From Bryopsis sp. KO-2023 (lineage: Eukaryota; Chlorophyta; Ulvophyceae; Bryopsidales; Bryopsidaceae): a stretch of 64,000 bases of DNA. Shown here in pieces: positions 22,786 to 32,016 of the stretch. Location of the stretch: the NCBI GenBank assembly GCA_030272585.1, contig BSYQ01000003.1:3224001-3288000 (forward strand), read 5' to 3'. The translations under genes and the position numbers were made by a program. The notes below the pieces were generated by a model. It saw only the letters and a program-made list of their open reading frames with translations, ran no database searches and was not told where the DNA came from. The stretch's first letter is position 1; every line of letters begins with the position of its first letter.

Positions 22786-24065
22786 TTGATTGATTGGTTG
22801 GTTGGTGATGATCAGCCCAATTGCTGTCGATGCGGCTCCTCACACAATAGTGTGCGAGCGCCTGGAGTTTATTCCCTGTTTCCCCGTTGGGCCGGCCAGA
22901 AGGGCGGCCCAACCAACGAAGCCCCTTTCATTTGTTTTAGGGTGGTAGTGAGCACTGCACTGTAAGGGTTGCGTGTTTTGGGTGTTTTTTTCCTGTTCGT
23001 TTGGTGCTTTTTTGGAAGACACGTTCGATCCAGGGATCGTTGAAACAGGAGACAATCAACCAAGGCCTCCCATAATTCCGGCCAGCCAGCCAGTCCCACA
23101 GAATCGGCCTGTTTTCCTATATAACATCCCATTCAAACGACCCATGCATCCCACAACTGACCACCCCAACCATGAACTCAAATTCCACCAAACCAACAAT
23201 CGGATTTGCGAAATCAGCACATCCTTGTTTTCCTTTTTTTTTTTTTCCCTTCTTTTCGACTGCTTCCTTTTTTGTCCCCCCCCTTCTCCATGCCCAGCTG
23301 GCCATGCACCCAAGCCTGGTTTTGCCCACCGGAACAAAAAATAAGAAGCTTCTTTCTTTCGCTCAACTCAGGTGGACTGGTGCTCTGTGGCCACCACCGT
23401 GTCCACACACCGCACTTTGGGACCCTGGAAGGTGGCTTGCTGCTTCACAGGCACTATGGGAAAACCCGCTCTGTGCGGGGTAGTAAAATCACCGTCGACT
23501 TCCGCCGAAAATCGAAGTCGCGAAAACCGACGCGGCAGTGAAAGGAAATGGTCGGAAATACCTGGGTTCGACTCCCAGGCATTCCTGTGACGATCTGGGG
23601 CCGGAAAACGCCGTCGCTGACGAAGTCGTCAGCGACGGATGAAACCGCTGAAATCAACCCCGCACAGTCAGCCCCGCACAGAACAGTAACCCCGCACAGA
23701 GGGTGTCGCCCCATAATCGCTACTCCCATAATCGCTACTCCCATGTCCGCTACTGCCACCACCGCTACTCGTCGGACATCGGGGCAGCCACATCCCAAAA
23801 TAGCTTTACAGAAACCAACCCCGCTTTAGTAAACCGCACAAACGCTCCGCAGGTGTTTTCCCCCTTCGTCAAGTTTATCGTACCTCGACTACATGTGTCC
23901 CGAAGCTTGGGACGCCTTGTTGGGAGTGTTCGGTCCACACAATCAGGAGTTCTCTTGTTTCGGCGCTGGGCCATGTGGTGTTTAACGAAAGCAGGCTCAT
24001 GGGGTGTTCAGAAAAGGGGGTGGTGGATGTTGAGCGGAGCTTGAGGTTTCAGAACAGGGCGCTAG
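22786..24065. other. Intergenic region with repeat fragments upstream of the condensin fragment
   Basis: No intact gene is seen. A T/C-rich stretch lies at 23225-23290. CCCCGCAC-type motifs of the family at 27.4-28.1 kb occur at about 23474-23482 and 23660-23700. A B-box-like tRNA fragment, GGGTTCGACTCCCAGGC, sits at about 23564-23580. The final ~120 bases (23950-24065) show condensin-like peptide in shifting frames (VSALGHVVFNES) and are treated with the pseudogene. Confidence 0.45.
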
Positions 24066-27000
24066 GGACTGATGGACAGGTTCCTGGATGTCCGCCCATA
24101 CACGAGGTAGGGGGGTTCGCTCGTGCAGCATTCTATTCTATTTCATTTTGTTTGTTTGTTTTTTTTTCGGTTTATTTCTCTTTTTTTCATTTTTTGGGGG
24201 GTTTATAAATTGTTTTATTTTCTGCTTTTTTTTGGTTCATTTTGTGTTTACTTTCATTTTGTTTGTTTGTGTATATTTTTTTTTCCTGTTTTTCTTGGTT
24301 CAGTTTTTTTGTTTTTTTTCGTGTTTTTTTTGTGTTTGCTTTTTTAGCTTTTTTTTTTTTTTTTTTCCCCGCACCCGAAAAGATTTGAAAGCACCATGCT
24401 AACGGATGAACATGAAACCCTTCACACAGGGCTCGGACTTTTGGAGTGTGGACGATGCTGGTGCAAAGCAAAGTGATTCCGATAGACCACTACGTTCCGC
24501 TGGCAGAAGCGGGCTATCGACACCTGTCAGACAAGGCGGCCTTCATTCAGAAAGCTGCCATCACGCTGCTGAAAGAAAAAGACAACCCATTTTTGAAATC
24601 TGGGCAAAGAAAGTGAAAACAGAATTTTATAGAAACATACGTATTGCATTGGCTTTTTTTTTCTGTCTTATTTTTTTTTTCCTTTTTTTTTCGTAGTTCG
24701 AAATCGAAGGGCTGGATGATGCGGTCAGAACAATGTTGACTTTGATATTCAGCATGGATAAATCCATTCAGTCAAAAGTCATTGACGCTTTCAGAGACAT
24801 TCACATCGACAGTCCTGGTGAGTGCGAAATAATATAACACTTTAATTGAAAAAAAATAAAATTAAGAAGAGTGAGTTTTTCAAACTTTGCATGGAAAAGG
24901 GTTTTAATCTCATTTTGAATTCAAGAAAAAAGAAAAAAAAGCCTCGAAGAATTTATGTGAAACACAATTTTTTAATTTTTTTTTTCTGTTAATGAGTTGC
25001 AAAAAATAAACCAAAAAAAATCAGATTCAAAAACAAAAATGGCTTCAGAACTAGTGTTTAAAAAAAAAAAAACAAAAAAAACAAACACAATCAGTGTTTT
25101 TTTTTCTCATTTTCTCATTTCTTTATTTTTTTAATGACCTTGGTCAGATGAGGATTCTGAAAATCCAACAGGAACATCAGGAGATCCCCTGGTGACAGCA
25201 AACAATTTGATCGGACTGACGGTGGGTGTGACTGTGGAGGAAATGGTGTCTTTGGAAGAGATGGTCAAACATCTGTGCAAAAGTGGGTGTCTGCCAGACA
25301 GCGTCGCGATGTCCCTGATCCTCATATCGAACAGATATAGAGAGGTTAAAAACGACGCGAAAAGAAATTGTCCCCTCTCGCCAAAGACGCGTTTGGTGGA
25401 GAGCAAAAGGGTGAGGATTCGAAAAGGGTCGAAAAAAAAAAATCTAGTAATAAAAACCTTGATGAATTTCTTTATATATACTTGAAAAAAAATGGGAATT
25501 CGGCCACTCGTGTATTTTAGTCGAGTTCGACTTGTCTTTCTTTTCCTTTTTTTTTTGGAGAATTAAGACCTTTCCAGTAAATTTTTGTTTTTAAATTCAT
25601 AATTTTGCTGTTTATTTATTTATTTATTTTTATTTCCACCTGGAAAAAACACACACAAACATCCTCATTCTCAACATCCTAGTTGGAAATTGAGGTAGGT
25701 TATTGATAAAAATGCATATGCAACAGGCACATCCCCTGGATGTCTGGCAAAACAAATCAGCTGTGAGGCAAAATCACCACCACATGTCATTGACACACTC
25801 AGGTATGAAAAAAAAAAACTATTCTTTTTCTCGGAAGCGATTTAATTTTCTTTTTTTTTCCATAGCGATTTCATTCTTGTAAAAAAAGAAAAAAAAAGAG
25901 AAAAAGGAAATAAAAGAACAAGGGGAGGGGGAAAGGGTCGAAACTTCACTTTTCATTTTTCTGCATTTTTCTTTGAGCTCCAAACAAAATCTGGGTATGT
26001 TAAAAAGATTGCATCATAAGTGTATTGAAATATATAAAAAAAATTAAAAAAAAATACTCAAGAGTTTTAAAGTGGAACGATTGTAAATTCAAAGTATTGA
26101 AGTGAATTCAGTCTGAAATTCATAGACGAAAGAAAGAGTTGAAAGGAAAAAAAAATGAAAAAAAATTGTTGAAAACCCTTAATTTTCTGTTATTGCTTAG
26201 GCAAGGGGTGCCATTCAAATACTTACTATGGGAATCGATCAGTGGAGGCCCATGCTGGTCGGACATGTGGATGCAATCATCCAGGTAACTTTTTGTTATT
26301 AAACACAGGTACTATTTTTTATTTTTTAAAAAAGTGGTATGGAAATAAATTAAGGTAGTATATATACAGAAGAAATAAGTAAATATTTGTAAGGATGTCT
26401 AATAAAAACAATCGTTACATTTGATTTGGGAAATCTGAATTTTTAAAGTTTGTGGTTGATTGGCTGGTTGTGTTTTAACAAAGAATGGTTGAATGGTTTT
26501 GTTTTTATTTATTTTTTTCATGTTGAAAATATATAGATTTTCCATGTGGATGATGTGGATGTAGTTGCATTGGAGTATGCATGCACATTGTTGAAAGAGA
26601 TAATCATCGATTCATCGAAGCCATCTTCATTCAAGTCAGTCATTGGGGCGCTGCTGTCAGTCATCCTGAATGACAACATGCCTGACTCTTCCTGGTGAGT
26701 GTCACCTTGAAAAAAAAGAAAAAATGAAAGAATAATAAAAGAAAAAGGGGTAGCAGGACTGTGTTGATTTTTTTTCCTCCAAAAATAAAATTGCTTTTGA
26801 TGAACTTTTCTTTTTTTTGGTTGCCCCCTTTTTTTTCAAATGTGCTTGAGAATATAATTTCCTTTTGTTTTTTAAAGGGAAGAGAAACAAAAACGTTATT
26901 TTTGAATATTAGAAGCTGTTTTTCATTTTCTAGATAAGAAAAAGATGACATCATATTTTATTTACAGAAGTTGTCTCAAATCATTAAAAAAAAAGGAAAT

Positions 27001-27100
27001 TACAAAAACAACGATGCAATTTAGGTACGGTGCGAGCACTGCTGCTGTGGATGCGTTGGTCGCCCTCTCCGCTAGGCCTGACCAGCTAGGGAAAATATAG
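23950..27100 (+). pseudogene. NCAPD2: Broken fragment of condensin complex subunit 1 (D2)
   Basis: Exon-like blocks match the HEAT-repeat core of condensin D2 in order: 24066-24105 (DRFLDVRPYTR), 24431-24590 (FGVWTMLVQSK, LSDKAAFIQKAA), 24697-24818 (DAVRTMLTLIFS), 25151-25411 (VTANNLIGLT, SLEEMVKHL), 26208-26284 (RGAIQILTMG), 26537-26695 and 27025-27100 (ASTAAVDALVALSARP, then a stop). Condensin D2 is about 1,400 residues; only about 350 are represented. Roughly 180 residues expected between the second and third blocks are missing, the C-terminal ~600 are absent, and the frame shifts near 24068 and near 23930. Splice signals at later blocks are intact (TG|G joining to give SSWYGAS). I read it as a decayed or partial duplicate, or a gene cut by the repeat block that starts about 300 bp downstream. 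Confidence 0.7.
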
Positions 27101-27425
27101 CGAAAATATCGAAGACTGAAAAAAAAACACGCAAAAAACAGCAACACCCAGACCCATCACTTTGGTTTTGATTCAGGAAACTGACTTTATTAAGACTTTT
27201 CCAGCCTCAGTGAACCCGGATTCATATGCATATGATAGAACAGTTGGAAGTGGGTCAGTGGGTCTGTTTTATTGAAAGACAAGCGCAGGGTCGGAATGGT
27301 AGGATTGGAGTTCATGGTTTTGGGCCTTTTTTTTTGTTTCTATTTCTTTTTTGGAATAAGTGGGAATGGGCAAGTCTTTGATAAAAAAAAATGGGGTCTA
27401 CATTCAAAGGGGGTCTTGTCATCGT
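27101..27425. other. AT-rich spacer between condensin fragment and GC-rich array
   Basis: The 325 bases contain no open frame of note, a T run near 27330 and an A run near 27385. Nothing else is seen. Confidence 0.4.
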
Positions 27426-27479
27426 AGTTTTATTGTAACAACCACAACACAGATGTTTCTACAATCACACAGCATGCAC

Positions 27480-28135
27480 ACAACATAACCCCGCACAGCG
27501 ACCCCGCACAGGGACGAAATACACCGGCACACGCCTTCACCAACCACCCCGCACACACAGATAAGGACCCCGCACGGGGGCGGAATACGCTGGCACACGC
27601 CTTCAACAATCACCCCGCACACAGACAAGAGGAGCCCGCACAAGGTTTTCACAGCCACCCCGCACAGAGACCCCGCACAGCTGTACGAGGGTATGACTCT
27701 TTCGTGCGGGGTGGTTCCAGAATCGCACAGCACCCTGAACACCCACGCACAGAGCCACAATAGCCCCGCACGGCTCTGTGCCCGGGTTTGGCCGGTCTGT
27801 GTGCGGGGTCCCAATTTCACCCCGCACAGACGGGAACCCCGCACACAGAACCTGACGTCTTCCATATCCACCCCGCACGGCACCCCCGTACGGAGGATAG
27901 GGTACCCCGCACACTGTACGGGGCTATGTTTCATCTGTGCGGGGTCCCACAACGGGAAAGACGTCAGGTCCTGTGTGCGGGGTTCCAGTCTGTGCGGGGT
28001 GAAATTGGGACCCCGCACACAGACCGGCCAAACCCGGGCACAGAGCCGTGCGGGGCTATTGTGGCTCTGTGCGTGGCTAAACACGGGTTTTAGGCTTCTG
28101 TGCGGGGTCAGTAAAACACCCCGCACAGAGCGCGA
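27480..28135. repeat. CCCCGCAC-motif array with long inverted repeat
   Basis: About twenty copies of CCCCGCAC or its complement GTGCGGGG occur in 650 bp, usually followed by ACAG or ACACAG, with irregular spacing of roughly 15-50 bp. The array includes two near-identical arms of about 115 bp in opposite orientation (27743-27861 and 27956-28074) around a ~95-bp centre. The block is GC-rich in an AT-rich neighbourhood. Open frames across it (Cys/Gly/Val/Arg-rich on both strands) follow the motif and are not credible genes. Confidence 0.8.
27743..28074. repeat. Long inverted repeat (hairpin arms ~115 bp)
   Basis: Reading the right arm in reverse complement reproduces the left arm almost base for base, from CCACGCACAGAGCCACAAT through CCCGGGTTTGGCCGG to CCTGACGTCTT. 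The first and last CCCCGCAC motifs of each arm pair with each other. Such a structure would extrude a cruciform or give a double-stranded transcript. Confidence 0.75.
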
Positions 28136-28265
28136 TTTCCTATAGTGAGGTCGGTCGGACATGGCTGCCCATGTTCACAAATCCAATCTGTGTGGCCTCT
28201 CCGCCTCGCCTCCCCTGGTTGACTGGCGGTTGCTGACGTCAGTGCTTCATGCCAGACTGACTCGC

Positions 28266-28653
28266 ACCGCTGGCCGGTCAGGGGTGGGTGTCGGGCGGTG
28301 TGATGCGTTGTTATCGGCCGAACCTAAAGTGTGAGCAAACGGGAAGGAAGGAAAGCCAAGAAAACGTGTGGATAGAAAGCATCCATCAAAAGTAAACGAA
28401 AAGTAAAGTAGGAACTCGGCAAACAAGGTACCAGACAGAATGCAGAGGTCTTGGGGTTTTTGACGCAAGTTACATGTGCAATCGGTTTTCATATGGGTCG
28501 TGGAGAACAATTCTGACCGGGTCCGTAGAGTGGATCGTCGCGACTAGGATTACGATTCGGCGGGGGTACGAATCCTACTCTCCACATTTTCATTTTCACA
28601 CAACAAAGAGCACCATCCCTGCCCTCAACCTGCCTCGGCTTCTGCAGTCTTTC
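28266..28653. repeat. Dispersed repeat, copy 2 (~385 bp)
   Basis: This is the second copy of the repeat at 21062-21445, same orientation, about 97% alike by eye. Differences include AAAGTAGG for ATAGG and AGTGGAT for AGCGGAT. It lies directly after the GC-rich array. The tRNA-like B-box string GGTACGAATCC is conserved at about 28567. Confidence 0.75.
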
Positions 28654-28744
28654 TTTCAAACCAAGTCGAAGAGTCCAACACTGACGTAAGATTCAGTGTT
28701 GAAACGGCCGCCAAAACGTCCGAATTCAGGATCGAAGGGTTTTC

Positions 28745-28925
28745 TTTGCCATGGAATTTGAAGCAGTGTTTGTTTTCAATGTGCTAGACAGTTTCACAAG
28801 GGATTTCTACTATGTTTGGGCTAAATCACCTCCTTGTGGACGGTTTGTTGGGCAAGTTTGCCTAATGTAAATTGAACATTCATTCATTCTACTATGTTTG
28901 CTTTATCTTAGATGCAACTGCCACG
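28745..28925 (+). repeat. SINE-like element with (ATTC)n, copy 1
   Basis: The segment GGGCTAAATCACC...GTTGGGCAAGTTTGCCTAATGTAAATTGAACATTCATTCATTC is shared with 31676-31765 and, on the other strand, 40980-41215. Upstream bases (GGAATTTGAAGCAG..., CACAAGGGATTT) also match the copy at 41 kb. The short motif TACTATGTTTG occurs before and after the shared block, as if one end were duplicated. Confidence 0.55.
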
Positions 28926-28998
28926 GTTCGGAACAAAGAAAGACCAAAGGTGGTTCGAGGTTTCGCCGAATTTCTCATTCCATACGGTGAATGCCTAT

Positions 28999-29230
28999 CA
29001 GAGTTGTGCGCCGTTGCAACGGCGCACAACTCTGCATCACACCACAGTCGCTGAGCAACGGGGTTCGCTCGCGCTTTGGTGGGTGCTTGTCGTAGCACTC
29101 AAATCACATCATTGAAAAAAGTGTGAGAGTCGTGCCGACGTCGTTTTTGCGACAACGACAACGGCCGTTAACCGTTAACTCCGTTAACGGCCGTTGTCGT
29201 TGTCGCAAAAACGACTTCGGCACAACTCTG
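28999..29230. mobile_element. hAT-type MITE (232 bp) with 8-bp target duplication
   Basis: Terminal inverted repeats CAGAGTTGTGC and GCACAACTCTG bound the element. The flanks are ATGCCTAT (28991-28998) and ATGCCTGT (29231-29238), an 8-bp duplication with one mismatch, as hAT transposases make. The left end is a perfect 36-bp palindrome (28999-29034). The right half is a near-perfect hairpin (about 29133-29224) with ACGTCGTTTTTGCG arms and a GGCCGTTAAC core. No transposase is encoded. Confidence 0.75.
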
Positions 29231-29826
29231 ATGCCTGTGAGGACTCCTCACTGAGGAGGGCAACAAAGTGATCCTCCATGCATGCAGAATGCAGGAGGCC
29301 ATCCCAATCTGGAACCCGTTTTCTGTCCGGGAAGGGATACCGACGTTGGTTCATGAATATGTGCTGGACATGGGGACAGGCGAGGCAACTGAGCGATCCG
29401 TTCATTCTTCCGGTCAATCACTGGACATGCCATGTCTGCATCCTGCCTATGTGGGGAGGAAAGTGTATGTTGATGGGTTCCTGTACTTCGACTTGCAGCT
29501 TCATTTCTATTTTTCAGACAGTCCAATTTCAACTTCTACACGAAAAATATATAAAAAAATAAAGGTGAATGAACAAAGTCACTAGCAGCATGTGCCCCCA
29601 AGCTAATTCAACCAGCACGTCGCCACTTTCAAGCCTGCATTTTCATTTTCCATGAATTTGAGCATTGACACCCCCCAATGGAGAGGTAGAGAATTGACAA
29701 GAATCTTTTGCTTATATATACCAGTTTTGAAGCACAAAAATACGCACCCCAGATAAAACAAGCCAGACATATTCTGAATGTTTCTTACATGGCCTCGAAG
29801 TGCTGACTCCACAACATACTCAACAC
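29231..29826. other. Spacer between two MITEs
   Basis: About 600 bp with a weakly protein-like plus-strand frame around 29380-29470 (FILPVNHWTCHVC) that vaguely recalls a C48 cysteine protease, but no catalytic set can be assembled. The left part runs directly on from the target duplication of the 232-bp MITE. Otherwise nothing is recognised. Confidence 0.4.
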
Positions 29827-30265
29827 CAGAGATAGGACTTGGGCCAAATTTTTGGTCCGACTCCGGTCCGGTCCGGTTACGGTCGGGTTACGGTCACCGT
29901 ACTACGGCCGTAACTCCGTACCGTAACCGGAGTAATATGTTGTTTTTACGGTACGGAACAGGTACGGTATAACTACGGTAGGCCCTAAATCACCGTGAAG
30001 TAGCGTGGTTCAGTGCTAAAGCGTTAGGCTGCAGTCAGTAGGGTCGCAGGTTCGAATCCCCCTGCGGGGGTCACTTTCTACGGTTTACGGTTGTTACGGC
30101 CGTTACGGTCGTTACGGTCCGGTACGGAGCGGTACGGAGTGGTACGGTGCTACGGTTACGGCCGTAAAAGTACGATTTTCTGACGAAAATTGTACTCCGG
30201 TTACGGTCCGGTTACGGTGGTTACGGTCCGGTTACGGTGACCGTAACCGTAAAGTCCTATCTCTG
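29827..30265. mobile_element. hAT-type MITE (439 bp) built of ACCGTAAC-like repeats
   Basis: Perfect 14-bp terminal inverted repeats CAGAGATAGGACTT and AAGTCCTATCTCTG are flanked by identical 8-bp duplications CTCAACAC (29819-29826 and 30266-30273), diagnostic of the hAT superfamily. The inside is filled with degenerate copies of GGTTACGGT and GTCCGGTAC in both orientations. A tRNA-like piece interrupts it at 29998-30072. There is no coding capacity, so mobilisation would need a transposase encoded elsewhere. Confidence 0.88.
29998..30072 (+). repeat. tRNA-like (SINE head) segment inside the MITE
   Basis: It has an A-box-like TGGTTCAGTGCTAAAGCG and a B-box GGTTCGAATCC at tRNA spacing. The would-be anticodon arm around CTGCAGT does not pair properly and the acceptor stem is absent, so it is more likely a tRNA-derived SINE head or relic than a working tRNA gene. 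Confidence 0.6.
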
Positions 30266-30273
30266 CTCAACAC

Positions 30274-30970
30274 TCTGGAATCCAGAGTCTGGATGTGGGT
30301 TGAAGCGAGGCTCAGTATTAACACCAGCTGGTGACAAAAACAACATTTTCTTGAGAAAAATTCCGGCTTTCATGCATCACAAGGAAGACTTGGCAAATCG
30401 GCTTCGCCACTCGTAGCTTTTCTGGACTGACGAACGCAACACCGAACATGTCACAGGAAGAAAAGGTCGGACCAGAAGTTACAAGTAGTTCAAAGTACAA
30501 CGCCTTTTTATCCACAGAAAGACTGCGAATTGGATTGTGCCTAGAAGCTAGAACCTTGTAAATTCACCGTGAACTTGAGTTCTAAGTTCCAGGAGCTTCT
30601 CAAAACTCACTCCCATCAAGAAGCTACCTATTACACGTGGTCACAAACCCCCACGTGGCACTCTAACTCTCTTGAACCTTTTCCAAACGTGATCTAAACT
30701 TCCCACACGTAACAGAACACGTACGTACGTGTATGTGTACGCGCTGACAGATCCGAACCATGCAAGTGCGTTTTCGACGTTCCCAAACGTTCAACGTTTC
30801 GAATAATTTGATTAACGTATCTACCCAAAGAGAGCAACATAAAAAGTGTGAAAAGCGTGAAAACTTTCAAGTGTGAAAAGAGTGATAAGAGTGATAAGAG
30901 TGATAAGAGTGATAAGAGTGATAAGAGTGAGAAATTTTAAAAGAGATCAAAGGGGTAGGTCTTAAAAGAG
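30274..30970. other. Unassigned DNA with a short tandem repeat
   Basis: No gene is seen. ACGTACGT-containing palindromic strings cluster near 30718-30740. A 9-bp tandem repeat (GAGTGATAA) runs for about six units at 30882-30930. This may be the left part of the LTR-like element to its right. Confidence 0.4.
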
Positions 30971-30974
30971 AGAG

Positions 30975-31520
30975 AAAAAACTTAGGCAACTAGAGGATTT
31001 GAACGTCTAAACTCGTCCTTACGAGTTGCCTCTTTTTTACAGGAGACCCCCGTAGGGGAAGAACCCGGACCTCTCCAACTCTCCTTTTGGAGGGCTCGTC
31101 CGATCCGGCCGAGGTCCGGAAAAGCAAGCAACCATAGCCGCTCGCTTTTCCGGCCCCCCGATCGGATCGGACGAGTCCCCCGCGGGGAGAGCCGTGGGTT
31201 TAGGATGATCCTAAACTCGAGATCCGGCTAATCCGGAGCCGTTAAGCCCCGGATGTCGCCGGATCACGAGATTAGGATTAACCTTTACCCGTGAGAGATG
31301 ATTTGGGTTGATCGTGTATGGTTATCTTTGAAGAGTTTTTTTTCTCCTCCTTTTTACTTCCTTCGTGCAGCGGACTTGGAGGGTATCTCTTCTTATAGGA
31401 TGTCACATCGTTGTTGGCATGTTTGGTCAATCAATCAAACGACTCGCGATTGCTCTCAGTTTTACCAATACGCAAAGAGCGGCGAGTCGCACTGGCGCCC
31501 GATGTTAACGTACGTGCGTT
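30975..31520 (+). mobile_element. Possible LTR/retroelement remnant with structured leader and PBS-like site
   Basis: Two hairpins are plain: AGGCAACT...AGTTGCCT followed by a T run (30984-31037), and a large stem of about 32 bp per arm (31093-31125 with 31144-31175) starting CTCGTCCGATCCGG. About 320 bp on is TGGCGCCCGATGTTAAC (31493-31509), which has the TGGCGCC start of tRNA primer-binding sites directly after an LTR. No gag or pol coding follows, and direct LTR copies were not found, so this would be a truncated or solo element. The assignment is tentative. Confidence 0.4.
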
Positions 31521-31675
31521 ACGTACGAGCGTTTCGTTGAGACTTTCAAATCGGTTCCAACCAGACTACGACCTGCGCTGCGCTTCCCTCCTAAATTGAA
31601 AGTCGTGCGTGTCTTGGTGAAATTCAGCCGCCACTTGGTTTTTTGAACTGACTTGTATTGAGCTGAATTTTTCTT

Positions 31676-31765
31676 TAGGGCTTGGGCCAAATCATCTCAT
31701 GGACGGCTTTCGTTGGGCAAATTTGCCTAATGCAAACTACACATTCATATATTCATATACTTAAG
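31676..31765 (+). repeat. SINE-like element, copy 2 (3' part)
   Basis: GGGCCAAATCATCTCATGGACGG through CAAATTTGCCTAATGCAAAC, ending in ATTCAT repeats, matches copies at 28.8 kb and 41 kb. Only the 3' part is recognisable. Confidence 0.55.
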
Positions 31766-32016
31766 TATATAACTAGACATTGATGTGCATCAAAGAAAAC
31801 ATTTCAACAAACCAGAAACCCTTCTTTGGATCCTGACAAAATGATTTCATCAACCCTCCACGTCTCCACAAAAAACACCTATCAGGAAGAGTAAAGAAGA
31901 CAAGCCCTGCCTCCAGACCCCCCCCTGAAACTCAACTCCAGAGCGTATCCAGACTCCATTTTCATAATCGCACACAAGCACACATCCTTGCCTCTCTCTA
32001 ACACCAAAACCTCCAT
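31766..32016. other. 3' flank of the BRCT gene
   Basis: About 250 bp of CA-rich sequence; nothing else is recognised. Confidence 0.4.

Noticed and set aside
22205..22912. Minus-strand frames rich in Arg/His or Pro over the glycine-rich gene
   Set aside because: They are the complement of repeated glycine codons; the plus-strand model has a signal peptide and matching splice phases.
27480..28135. CRISPR array
   Set aside because: Repeat units are short, face both ways and are irregularly spaced, and the host is eukaryotic.
27419..28162. 247-codon minus-strand open frame across the CCCCGCAC array
   Set aside because: Its Cys/Gly/Val-rich peptide simply repeats the DNA motif; other frames on both strands are equally open.
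29268..29562. C48 (Ulp1-like) protease fragment
   Set aside because: Only one short string (PVNHWTCHV) is suggestive; no Asp or catalytic Cys follows at the right distance.
29998..30072. Functional tRNA gene
   Set aside because: The acceptor stem and anticodon arm do not pair properly; it lies within a MITE and is better read as a SINE head.
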